Source: Agaricus subrufescens (Eukaryota > Basidiomycota > Agaricomycetes > Agaricales > Agaricaceae). Taken from it: a stretch of DNA of 64,000 nt. The stretch lies in NCBI GenBank assembly GCA_029945375.1, contig CM057062.1:434001-498000 (forward strand), written 5' to 3'. Position 1 is the stretch's first letter, and every line of letters begins with the position of its first letter. The notes under the pieces are model-generated. The model did no database searches. It had not been told where the DNA came from and worked only from the letters and a program-made list of their open reading frames with translations. The position numbers and the translations under genes were made by a program. This document shows, piece after piece, positions 20,700 through 32,491 of this stretch.

Positions 20700-22730
20700 A
20701 TGAAAATTCTTCAAGAATCCAACGGAGCTACTCAGCAAGATGTCAACAATATCGAAGTAAATGGGTCTAATCACGTCATCAACGTAGGATCTGACCCTAG
20801 TAAGCACCCTCCCACATCGAGCACCGCCCACGTTGACAAAGGTTTGTTTACCAGAAGGGAAAGGGGAAGGTATCAAGCTGCTGCTCAATTATGTCCAACG
20901 CGAAGCGATTCATGACTCGAGTGCATGTGGTGACCTTGGATGTCATCCTGGCACTCGAGAAGAATACATTCGTGACATTACCAGCTGGGGTGAGGGACAG
21001 TGGGAACCGGAGAAACAAGCATTCTTGATGACAGGCCCAGCTGGAGCAGGAAAATTGGCTATCTCACGGGAATGTGCACACAAGCTCAAGGCGTCAGGGA
21101 ACCTTGGTGCTTCATTCTTCTTCTATCGACCTGATCGATGGAATGACCCTATGAAATTCATTCCGACTATTGTCTACCAACTCACCACTCAATATTCTGC
21201 ATACCGCGACCGCATCGATGCCATCATCCTTGACGACCCTCTTGTGCTTGAGAAGGAAATGAAAACCCAATTCTTGGAGCTGCTCGTCAAACCATTACTG
21301 CAACCGAGCATTAATGGCGGCAATGTAAAGACTGGTTTGGTCATCGTTATTGATGGCCTTGATGAATGCGCAGGTGTGGATGCGCAACTTGAGATCATAA
21401 AACTAATTGCTACTTCTATCCGTGAACAGACAACGCCATTCTTATGGGCATTTTTCAGCCGTCCCGAACCTCCCATCACCTCCGCCTTCTCACGTGGAAT
21501 TGCCACTAACGTTTCTTGGACGCTTCCTCTCACACTCTCTAGTAATGCCGATAGCGACATTGAAGCATACCTTCGTGCCAGCTTCGACATGATCCGTGCC
21601 AAGCACTCTATCCCTGATGAAGAACCATGGCCTGAGGAGGCGGATATTCATCGTCTCGTCTCTCAATCTGCGGGGTTATTTGCGTATGCAGCTATCGCTA
21701 TCCGATATGTCGCTGGACTTGGTAATGGGAGAGGCAGAATTGAGGAGCGGTTGCACGCAGTATTGCAGGTGGAAGCACCGTCTGCAGAAAACCCTTTCTC
21801 AGCTTTGGACCAGCTCTACACATTGCTTATGGCGCAGATACCTGAAGGAGTACTTTCCACCACCCTATCGCTGCTCTTTCTTGATACGACCGACAGTTAC
21901 TACTTGTACAAGCGACACCCCGACCACAAAGGCTCATTTATTGATTGTTATCGCCTGGCGCTTGATCTTTCGTCGATAGTGTTTCACGCTGCTATCAGCA
22001 ACTTATATTCTGTACTTCAGGTCACAGGGCCGGGACTTGAGGTTGAGGAGCAGAGTGGATTCCATTTCTATCATAAATCATTTCTTGACTTCCTTGAAGA
22101 TCCGATGAGATCCAAACTATATTATATTGATTCACCAGCCGTTTTACACCATTGCCTGGAGAAGGTGGTTTGTTCTCTCGTCCGTGCATCAGGCCCCAAT
22201 CCCAGTGAGTATCAAAACATTTTCCCTCATTCAACGATGTACTAAGCTGGTTTGATAATATAGTTTCCCCGTCGAGTATCTCTAGTTTCCTATTGCAGGC
22301 GTTTTTTGAACCAACATACAGACATAATGGGAAGCTGGAGGAGAGTCATTTACAGCAAATTTCACAAATTGTATGGAAAAATTTCCAGGGCTGCATTTTT
22401 TTGCCCTATCTCCCAGGGTTCATCAAAAAGGTTTGGCAATGGCATTTAATATGACGTGCAAGAAAATATCATTAATAAACACGATACTAGATTCCGGTAG
22501 ACTGGCGCGCTAGGATCGCACATCCATCCAGTCTCCACGAGGCTGTCAGTAAGGCCTTTGACGGGAAGCCTTTCTTCTACACTTGCAAGAGAGGTCCACG
22601 CTTGGTTCTAGAGCAATTACATGCCATCTTAAAACCGGGACGATACTCGGCCCCGAGCTATAGTCTTGGTAATGGGGACAACAAAGCGTTCCTGACTAGA
22701 GATGATGAGGGCTGGTGGATACTGAATTAG
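20700..22730 (+). CDS. NACHT-domain NLR-like protein, tandem unit 3, 617 aa, altered Walker A
   Basis: Exons are 20700-20799, 20858-22204, 22264-22430 and 22491-22730; all lengths equal those of unit 1. Intron 1 ends CCAGAAG rather than CCTAAAG but keeps frame. The Walker A motif reads GPAGAGKLA: the Ser after the invariant Lys (TCG in sister copies) is Leu (TTG, near 21054). That Ser/Thr normally coordinates the Mg2+ of bound nucleotide, so ATP or GTP binding is probably weakened. Walker B (LVIVIDGLDEC), the leader exon and both C-terminal exons are intact. It may be a non-hydrolysing family member or the first step of decay. Confidence 0.87.
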
Positions 22731-23299
22731 ATACGTTGATCTTCTGGGAATACACCTTGCCCGTCTTGCATATTTGCCGGGTCAACTTATCGCACTTGTA
22801 ACAAAATAGCTATCCATAGCAGTATCGTTTTTGGATTTGTTGTATCATCACCGGAGCGATTCCGTCTAAGAAGCATGAGGAGAAAGCAAGATCACTCGTG
22901 ATAGTAGTTGTGATTAGTGACAGCACCTCTGGAGAAGGAACGTGTAGCATGTACGGAAATAAATAAATAATGATAGCTGGGGAATCAGAGATTTGGTATA
23001 GACAAAACGTTGCAGAACGCATTTTGGGCCAAGGATGGTGCATTTTTCAGTATTTGCACTGCCTGGTACAATGTCCAATTTCTTGACACTGTTGGTTATC
23101 ATCATCTACTTTAGTAGATAATTGCCGCCCACTCACCAAGGTTGGCAAGTGACAGCAGACCCCTTATGCACATGCCCTCACTCCTCCCAATGCATAGGGC
23201 ACTCACCTTGATGCTTCGATCTTCGCATGTAGGTTTTTTTTGGATTCTTCTTTTCAATCCACTAAATCTCGTGCTTTACCTTAGCCGCCAAAACACGCA
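22731..23299. other. 3' flank of unit 3
   Basis: No gene. Bases 22810-23105 repeat the unit 1 flank at 14255-14562. A T-run is at 23233-23240. Confidence 0.55.
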
Positions 23300-23473
23300 A
23301 TGAGGATGGCAATGACAAAAGCCCGAATTTCTGGCGGAACATGTACTGTCGAAGGTGTAAGAAAGGGTGTAAGGGATGCATCCGCTATTGACGAGGAACG
23401 CGAGGAAATGGAATTAGTGAAAGAAATTAGTGAAACCTTGGAGAGCTTGAAGGGTGTTGCATCTGAGGGGTAG
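23300..23473 (+). CDS. Small open frame, 57 aa, uncertain
   Basis: ATG at 23300, TAG at 23471. The product is charged and helical-looking (EEREEMELVKEISETLESLK) with no recognised family. A plausible donor (GTAGGT, 23471) and a pyrimidine-rich acceptor (TTCTTCTCTAG, about 23533) suggest it may be the first exon of a longer or relic gene. It lies between cassette units 3 and 4. Chance is possible at this length. Confidence 0.3.
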   Translation: MRMAMTKARISGGTCTVEGVRKGVRDASAIDEEREEMELVKEISETLESLKGVASEG

Positions 23474-23814
23474 GTGTTTTCTTTCACACGCGTTGCTCAT
23501 CGTTGTTTTTCGACATCATTTCTTCTTCTCTAGGCCGGCTGCTGATTGCGCACTCCGTTTTTCATAGTACTGAGTATATCGTTTTCGAATAGAACTTCTC
23601 AGTTAATGGAAGTTTTTGCTCTCGGGTTACGAGATAATTTGTACGGATGTGATACGATAAGGGAAGTTTTTTCGTTTATGATACAATCTTTCTGGCTTTG
23701 AGATGTGCGCCCATGTGTCGATTGTGTGCACTATGCCACAATTTCGCAGACATACCCGAGGTCACAGGCCGAGACACCACGTGACATCTTGACGCGACGC
23801 GACGCTGCGAGCGC

Positions 23815-24522
23815 CGGATCTCTGCAGAGGCCCAGCAGGCCCAGGTCACCGGCAGCCTCGACAACTTCCAAGTTCCTGAAGAGCGTCGTCACAAAATTGC
23901 AAAGAACGCCCTGCTGGGGAAGGATACCGTTCTGGCCCACATCAAAAGCTCCACCGGCTTTATCAACTGCTTCGGTGAGTTTTCGTCCTCCCGCAAGGGC
24001 CTTCCGCCTGACGAGACCAGCTGCGATGTAGGTCATCTGTACCCTCGCGCTTCGCAAGTTAATCCGCTCACAGTGCCCATGACGTTGCGCTTTCCAAACA
24101 ACACCAAGCCATCTCTGCCTCGCACATCTTCGAGGCCTCGAGTTCAAACATCTCTCGCCTATTCTCCAACCCCAATTCCTATGCAAGTCTCCTTCCTTGT
24201 CATTTTCCTGCCCTATTATGAAACTCCACCTCCAGCTTACCGAACTCTGCTAAAGAATGAAAAGGGCACAAAGGCTAACAGAGCCACTGCCACTGCCTCT
24301 ACTTCATCATCAACAGCGCAGCCGCCTGATGATGGCTTGACAGCTACGGCTCCGACCACAATCGTGTCTAATGGAAACCTCTATCCCCATATCCCAAAAC
24401 CATCTAATCCCTCTCCTACAATCCCGTCTGAAGACTAACATTCGCCGTTTACAGATGAAACTCTCTCGGTATCAACTGCAGTGCCTATGGAAGTTGATGG
24501 TGATGATGATAAATCCGAGTAA
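23815..24522 (+). pseudogene. DPB4: dpb4 copy 4, heavily degraded
   Basis: Recognisable pieces are ATCTCTGCAGAGGCCCAGCA at exon 1, a shortened histone-fold segment lacking several bases (23880-23930), the altered microexon CTGCGAT before GTAGGT, the TGCCCATGACGTTGCGC start of exon 3, and exon 4 with an early stop after IPSED. Exon 1 has several indels. It is the most decayed of the three broken copies. Confidence 0.75.
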
Positions 24523-25170
24523 TAACAATGTTCTTTTAGAACGTATTCCCAATCCCGTTTTTCTGAAAAATTGTAGATCGCACCCTATGTGGTCGTTATT
24601 AGCAGTCAAACCTAAAAGTACGGAACTCCTGAAGTTTTTCCCAAATTATTGAGTTATTGGATGGCACTCCCACATTATAACAGTGATCGTGTTGATCGAC
24701 GGCGCTCAGGTTCATCAGTTTACCCCTCCCTTCCTCGGATTCAAGTTCACTGCCTATCGTAGCCTACATCTGGTTACCGTTTTTGCTTTTCATAAAAGCT
24801 GAACCCAAGGGTTGGTTCCCTTTTTCCCCCCTTATGACGACACGTGGGTTCAGCATGTAACGAACAGCTCATGTGGCAGGTGTAGGTATACATCTGACCT
24901 GCCCCTGCCTTTACTTTGTCATCGTCGGCGCGGTCCGCTCATGGCTCCACAGCCACAGCCCCGATCACAGTCAACATAAACCACTCATATGGCAGGCTTG
25001 ACCACATGTTTACTACAGTACGAACACACTATCTGTATTTCTACAGATTTCTGCGACTACTTGGAGTTGGCATTGTTAAGTGTAACATTCGATTGACAAC
25101 AGAGCGAGAATGTCGATCAGGGATAAACAGAAGTGCGTTTCGGTAGGCTTCCATTTCCCGTAAGCTCAGC
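24523..25170. other. Intergenic within unit 4
   Basis: Longer than the matching stretch in other units. It contains a partial repeat of dpb4 exon 4-like sequence (24905-24990, CGCTCATGGCTCCACAGCC) after an unrelated insert at 24690-24900. No gene was recognised. Confidence 0.45.
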
Positions 25171-25261
25171 GTCTATTAGTTCACAGCCCCAAAAACCACG
25201 AGGTCTAAGGTTCAACTTGACCTCACACCACCACCTACTGCCGTTCACATCCTTGTCTCCT

Positions 25262-27287
25262 ATGCAAATTCTTCAAGAATCCCAGGGAGCTACTCAGAAA
25301 GATGTCAACAATATTGAAGTAAATGGGTATAATAACATCATCAGTGTAGGATCTGATACCCGTAAGCACTCTCCCGCATCGAGCATTGCCCACATTGACA
25401 AAGGGAAAGGGAGGGGTATCGAAAGGCTACTCAATTATGTTCAACGCGAAGCGATCCATGACTCGAGTGCACGTGGTGACCTTGGATGTCATCCTGGCAC
25501 TCGTAAAGAATACATTCGTGAAATCACTAGCTGGGGCAAGGGGCAGTGGGAATCGGAGAAACGGGCGTTCGTGATGATGGGCCCAGCTGGGGCAGGGAAG
25601 TCAGCCATTGCACGGGATTGTGCACACAAGCTCAACGAGTCACAGAACCTTGGTGCCTCATTCTTTTTCTACAGACCCAGCCTCTGGAACGACCCAATGA
25701 AATTCATTCCGACTATTGTCTACCAACTCACCACCTGGAATTCTGCATACCGCGACTACATCGACGCCATAATCCTTGATAATCCGCTTGTGCTCGAGAA
25801 GGAAATGCGTATCCAATTCCTGGAGCTCCTCGTCAAGCCACTGTTCCGACCGAGCGTCGATGACCACAACGTAGAAAGAAATTTGGTCATTGTCGTTGAT
25901 GGCCTTGATGAGTGTGCAACTGTGGCTGCACAACGTCAGATCATAGAACTCATCACCACTTCAATTCACGAGCGGACAACACCGTTTTTGTGGGCATTTT
26001 TCAGTCGACCCGAACCTCCCATCACCTCCGCCTTCTCATCCGAAATCGCTACAAACATTTCTTGGACCCTACCCCTCACACTCTCCGGTAACGCCAACAG
26101 CGACATTGAAGCATACCTTCGTGGTAGCTTCAACGTGATTCGTGCCAAGCACAATATTCCTCCGAAAATAACCTGGCCTGAGGAGAAGGATATCCGTTGC
26201 CTCGTCTCTCAATCAGCTGGGTTGTTTGTGTATGTCGTCACTGCTATCCGATACATTGATGGGCTTAGTAACGGGAGAGCTGGATTTGAGGAGCGGTTGC
26301 GTGCAGTCCTACAGGTGGATGCACCGTCGGCAGAAAACCCCTTTTCAGCTTTGGATCAGCTCTACACTTTGCTGGTGATGCAGATACCAGAAGGAGTACT
26401 CTACGACACCCTGTCGTTGCTCCACCTTGACCAATACCCTGCTTACCAGAGATACTTGCGCGCTACCTCCGTGAACAACTCTCCGCTTTTTACCTATCGC
26501 TTGGCTCTCAGTCTTTCCTCGGCAGCGTTTCATGCTACCATCAGTAACTTGTATTCCGTCCTTCAGGTGACAAGGTCCCAAGATGAAGAGCCAAAAGCTT
26601 TCCAGTTCTATCATAGATCATTTCTTGACTTCCTTTTGGATCAGAGGAGGTCCAGACTTTATTTCATTCATTCAAAAACTGTTCCGCACCATTGTTTGCA
26701 AAAGATCATCTGTAATCTCGGCCATGTATCAAATGCTAGGCCCCGTGAGTATTGAATCATTCTACCTCATTCAACAGCACACTAACTGCGTTGATGGTGC
26801 AGTTCCCAGGTGGGGTTCCTATAACTTCGCGCTACAGGCATTTTTCACAATAGTCGAAGACCATGTTGGGAAACTGGAGCAGAGTACTTTACAGCAAATT
26901 TCACAAGTTGTATGGAAGAGTTTCTCAGGCGACTTGTATGGTACCGATCTTCCAAAGTTCATCACCAAGGTTTGGCAATAGCATCTAATATAACGTGAAA
27001 GAAAGTATCGTTCATATATGCAATAATAGATACCGCGAGAGTGGCGTTCTAGGATCATACGTCTATCCCCTTTTCGCAGGGTCGTTGATAGTGTCTCTGA
27101 TGAAACCGGTTTCTTCTGGAGATGCTGTGCAGGCGCATACCTGATTCAAGGGCAAACACTTGCCATCTTAATGCCGGGACGATTCTCGGGCGTGAGCTAT
27201 CTTCTGGGTAATGGGGACAAAGCGGTTTACATAGAAAAAGAGTCGTGGGGAAAATCTTGGACAGTCGATTATAGACTCTATAGATAG
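25262..27287 (+). CDS. NACHT-domain NLR-like protein, tandem unit 4, 621 aa (635 if intron 1 is kept)
   Basis: Exons are 25262-25361, 25404-26744, 26803-26969 and 27030-27287 (622 codons). Intron 1 is only 42 nt (25362-25403) because 16 nt present in other copies are missing near its 3' end. Its length is divisible by three and contains no stop, so spliced and unspliced messages both encode the NACHT protein. Walker A (GPAGAGKSA, preceded by FVMM) and Walker B (LVIVVDGLDEC) are intact. Exon 4 starts IPREWRSRII and ends in SYLLGNGDKAVY plus a divergent Trp-containing tail. Its sister is the unit 2 copy. Confidence 0.87.
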
Positions 27288-28105
27288 GTTGTTTATCTAG
27301 GAATATGCCTCTCTTTGTTTCGGAATCCCTTCGACTCCGCTCAGTGAACTTCTAGCATGGTAGCAAGCGTAGCAATATCCTTTGTCAGGTTCATTGTATC
27401 GCCACCCATACGGAAACGTAATAGAAGAGCAAGAGCTCTGGTGGAAGGAGTACCACTGGGAACGGATCATCGTTGAGGAAAGAAATGAGTGTTACGGATA
27501 TCGATCATGATGTAAACACGATGCTGTAGAAATTATTTTGGGGCCTAGGATGCTCGTTTTGTCGGCATTTCCACTAACTGTGAAGGCAATAATTACAATT
27601 TCTGGGACGACGCTCTTAGGATGCTCGATTCATTGATTCTATTGGTTATCTTCGTCTGCCGAACCTTAGTAGATATACGCTGGCCGCTTGTAAAGCAGGG
27701 CAGTGACGGCAAACCCCTCATACTCTTATTTTTCCCAATGCACCCGACCCTCAACTTCAATGGTCGCTATTTTGAATCCTGTTGAAAGTACCTGAACATG
27801 TCAGTGAGAAAAGATGACAAGGAAGGTCGGCATTTGGTACAACCGCTTCCCTAATGGGACTATTGCATTATCAGATTGACGACATTGATCAGGGTTTGAT
27901 GCTGACTGCGGCCCCGATACCCTTCCTCTATCACGTGTGTTCGTTCCACCGACAGTCTTCAAGCCCACACAGTCAGTTCCAACCTTCCTTAAATTCAAGT
28001 TTGTTGATTGTTTCACACTTGTTTATCTAACTACGAAGAAATCATATGGCAGGTGTGATTATACCTTGTTCTGATGTACGTGTCCTCTCCTCAGATTTTG
28101 CTGGG
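27288..28105. other. 3' flank of unit 4 and edge of the gene-bearing compartment
   Basis: No gene. 27330-28020 matches the unit 2 flank (18090-18830). Right of about 28.1 kb the base composition changes: CpG becomes rare and only mobile-element-type sequence follows. Confidence 0.55.
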
Positions 28106-30468
28106 CTATGGATTCTTACAACAACTTAGAGTTGTCTCCGTTAGATGTACATATTCCTCATCCATGAGTTCATCATCTACATACTCAAAGCCATTCACAT
28201 CATGCGCAATGAACATCATGCCAGGATCTTCATAAGTACCGCAGGGACCTTGCAAACCCTCTGAAGGGAGCATGAATTCCAGTGCTCGGTGTCATATAAA
28301 ACCTCCCTGCATAAGTGCACATGATCCCTGGGAGAAGACATAATTTGGCAGCATTGATGCTGGTACAAGTTGAGGTCTTCCAAGGAGAAGATGTGGTCCA
28401 ACAATCTCATAGGGACATATGTCGATGGAGGGTCTGGCTCGGCTGCTCCTAGACTGTCATGACAAATGACTGTGTGGAAGCAAACACCTTCCATCAACAA
28501 ATTGCACACCACAGCCAATTTGTCCAGCCTATCTTTGGTTGCCTCATCAAGTCTCTCTTTCAGACGACACACCATCAGGGCACTCGCCACTGTGGGCACT
28601 GCAATATTCCACAGTACAGTTCTGAGTGAGCCAAAATCAAACATATACCATGATTCCTCCTTTCTTTTCAGAGTCCAAATACACTTGAGGGTGCTGGTGT
28701 ATGCCAGGCACAAATGATTGTCTTGCAACAGATCCCAAACATCCCCAGAAGGCCTAGTGCTATCCTTGCCTGCCAGTAGTTGAATGTATGGCAAGGCCAC
28801 TTTAGCCAATGGTGAAAAAAAGAAAATGCTGTCCAGGGGGGGTGATGGAAGTCCAAGGACTGCTTTAAACGATTTCTGATCCCCTTCAGAGATCCAGGAA
28901 ATGGGGCATTCTGCAGGCAGTAGGGGTAACGGTACAACCCAGCCATAGTACTCATAAAGTAAGCAAGCAACCTCAGTTGCCAAGTGTTCAGACAAGAGCT
29001 CCTGATCCATTTTTGCAGGTAATGCATGAGCAGGAAGTGGTTCAATATAATCTTCCTCATCTGGATCCTCTCCCCATTCTCTACAACAATCCCACTCATT
29101 GTCAAAAGCATTATATTTTTTCTGTTTCTCACTGTAGTTGTTCAATGTGTCCTCTCAATTGTCATTTCTGATGCATGTCCTTACGGACTTCTGAGGTTTG
29201 GCATCATTCCAGTCCCAGATGAATACAGGGCATGAGGTTCTTGGTGGCTGCCTCATCTGCAACTCCTGTGCTTGTTCAGCTTTAGGCATCTCCTTCTCAA
29301 GCTTCCTCTTGTGTCTTTCCTCCTGCCTTTTGAAGAAAGGTCCCCATACTGACCATCCCATACTGTAGTTCCATACTGGATCTCCATATTTGTTAATCCA
29401 GACTCGCTCCTTAGGTTCAATGACATTCTGTGGGGCTAGGGGCAGTTCAATGGAGGAGGATGTGGAGGGGTTGTTCCAATTGTCGAAGGCCAGAAGATCT
29501 GTAGATGACAAATATTCAGCCTCTGGAGTATTTTCACAACAGCCAGAGGTCAGTGATGGCATAGTGTGAGATGGGGGGACTGCCAGTGATGACAAGATCC
29601 AAGTAGTGGCATTTTGAAGGTGTTCTGGTGAAGGAACTATGAGGGGAAAACTTGAAGAACTTGATGCATGGTGTCCCCTCTCCCCCCGGCAATACCATAT
29701 AGGAACATTCTGGTGTACAAACCACTGGGCCATGGGTTGCCCCGGAGCACCTTCAGGATGGAGCAAAAACAACCCAATGCATTTGACTTGCCACCAGTTT
29801 TGCAGAAGCTGGGAGGTTCATATGGCATCAACATATGAGCCATTCACTTTATTTGATCTCTTGAAGACTAAGGTTTTAAACCACTCTGGTGGCATCAGTC
29901 CTTCAGCAAAGTCCAGACCATTGAGAATTTTTCATGTTGACCAGTATAATAACCCCAGCCACATCCCAAACCAGTCTTGACCTTTGGTGATGTGTTCCAT
30001 GGCAGTTGCCCAAGACTGAAATTGTTTGTGATAATGCCAGCAGCAAGGTGGGAAAGGAAGTGTGTATTGCAAGGCATAGGACTCCCAGAGGATCTTGCAG
30101 GTCTCCCATAACATATAATCTATTTTGAGCCACTTGTCACTGTAGAACACCGGTAAGCTATATTCAATGTGGTTCTTGCACAACAATCTATTTGGAATAA
30201 TGCCCAAGGGCCCAAATCAAACTCCCGTATATGGCACAGGTTGTTTTGGCATGAACTCCAGCCACTCAGTGCCAGCAGTCCACCAGCAGGCTTCCTGAAA
30301 GTCGGCAGCAGTTGAGACTCTCTCTACAAATCTCCAGGGTGTGTTTGGTCTTGGAATGGAATTCAAGGCACAGGTTGAGTTTGGAGAAAAGTAAATATCA
30401 CCATTGACCATGGTGGCCAATCCTTCCAGCACCTTTGAAGCCCACTTTAAGGATCCCAATGTTGTCAT
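28106..30468 (-). pseudogene. Unrecognised intronless gene with four in-frame TGA codons
   Basis: One continuous frame runs from the ATG at 30468, interrupted only by TGA at 30217, 29932, 29818 and 29155. In all four places the context suits Arg, consistent with CGA-to-TGA change. Near 28290 a one-base slip moves the frame to an acidic end (ending KNP at 28106). The reconstructed length is about 780 codons. Visible features are Trp-rich segments (MAQWFVHQNVPIWY, WGPFFKRQEERHKRK) and a basic linker. I do not recognise the family; its style and neighbours suggest a gene carried by, or multiplied with, mobile elements. Confidence 0.6.
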
Positions 30469-32491
30469 TTTTTGTATCAGTTGAGCAGTGTGGTGGGGTG
30501 ATGGTGCTCTATGCTAAGTGTGATTGTTCAATGTGGTGATGTTGGATAAAAACCAATAGTCTGAAGAAGGGAATGAGTCTGGATGAGCACCAGTACTCAA
30601 GTGTAAGGTGGATGTAAAGAGATGTGACTGTGGATAGAATTCCACTAGTTGGAGGAGGCCAAGGGCTCAGGCTGCGGGGTCTGTGAACAGTGAGAATTAT
30701 GGACAGAAGCAAGACAATGGGGAAAAAAAAACCTGGTCTTGGTGTAGATAAGCAACCACAAAGTGGTTGTACTAGTAGGCCCAAGTTGGTGGAAGATGTA
30801 AAGGGGGGCCTGAGGCTATTATTTATTATTTATTATTATTGGCTCTGCATCTGCCATTCAAGCTTCTTTTATGTGCAAGTCATGTGAGTGCATTGCCCAT
30901 GTCACTGCAGTACTTACATACATCAATATTTACAACCTACCATGACCACTAGGATTCTCTAGTGTTGTTCCCACCAGTCGCCTTCCAGGAATGATAGTGA
31001 GTTCATTTGTCTAGCTTTGATTGTTGGTCTCTAGGATTCTCTAGGGCCATCACCTTCCAGGACTTCTAGGATTCTCTAGTGTCCTACTCCATCTCCATAT
31101 GTTTCTATTACCCAACTAGCAATTTTCTAGGAGGTGTCTCAACACCTGCTCGAGAGGTTTGTTACACCACATGTCTTTGTCTGTGTGTGATCTTGATACT
31201 TCTTATTCCTGGTCTGCATTGGCACCTGCATGTTAAATCTGCTACAGTGTTCAGATGAAATAGTGCTACCAAAGTAAGGAATATGGATTGCAACACTGCC
31301 TATATGTTAAAGCTGACATTGAGGTAAAGGAAACACCACAAGTTGTACTGTCCATCCTTGTCTGCACCCTTGTCCATGTGCAATCTCCCTGGTTTGCAAG
31401 TGCAGCAAATCCATGGAATAATAAATGATACACAGGTAAGGAATATGAATGTCAACATTGTGCCTGTACATCAAGGCTGACATTGAAGTACAGGAGCCCT
31501 CTGTTCCACCATGCCTCTGCATCTGCATGCATCATTCTACTGCATCACCATGTGTCGTTATCTGCGTTCTTCTCCTTGTCCTCCCAGGACTCACATTAGT
31601 AGCTGAATATATAGGTAAGCAAGCATTTATATAAACAAATATAATAGTACAGTACTGACAATGATGCTTTCAGAGTCGGTCACAGTTCTGGTCTACTTAT
31701 GGTCATGATGTTTACCTTCCCCTTCCCCTTGCCCTTTCCCTTGCCCTTGTCTGCATGGTTGGGCTTGGGTGGTAGAGGGCTGCGGGTCTAATTGTCTGTG
31801 TCCTCATCTGTGTCCTCATCTGCATCTTTGTCCGCAGCTAGCTGTATTCTCTCAATTCTCAGGTTCTGGTGACCTCTTGCACTTTCACAATGGCATCACG
31901 TCAAGCTGGACCTCCCTGTTCTCCTCTCCCTTGATTGTGACTTTCTCCCTCAACTCAACCTTGATTACATCCTTTCGCCCCTCTTTAAATTCAATTGCTT
32001 CCATTCTATCCTCCTTCACCTTTACTTGTTCCAATAATGTAATCATTTCCTTAATCTTACCTGAGTTATTACTATCATTATCAGCCTGAATATAGTCCCA
32101 TCCAAGCTATTGTTCATGTGGTCAATACAGCTGCTCAGAATACCTAGAATGTACATACCATGTCATTCAGGGAATCTGGTTTATGGTCTTGAATGATACA
32201 AGTGGAGGGCACAAGAGAATAAGGGTTCCAACCACCCTGATGATTGCCCAAGTTCAGTTCCCACATGAAATCTCCAGCAGTCCTGGCATTGTTTGAAAAC
32301 TCAAACATCAACTGCTCCAATCTGCTTATACAAACCTGGTTGATGTCTTCTCAGTTGACCCACCCTGTATTTGTCTGGATTTGCCATGTTTCCTCTATCC
32401 AGCTTCTACCCTCATCCTTTTCCCAACCACCCATCCTCAATTTAAACACTATCCAAAGGGTACACATGTGGCACATTGTTAGTCCTGTTTG
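30469..32491. other. 2-kb region without genes
   Basis: No supported gene. It holds an ATT-type simple repeat (30817-30842), three copies of CTAGGATTCTCTAG or near versions (about 30952, 31032, 31068), a pyrimidine tract (31719-31758) and short GTCCTCATCTG repeats (31799-31830). CpG is very rare. Confidence 0.5.
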
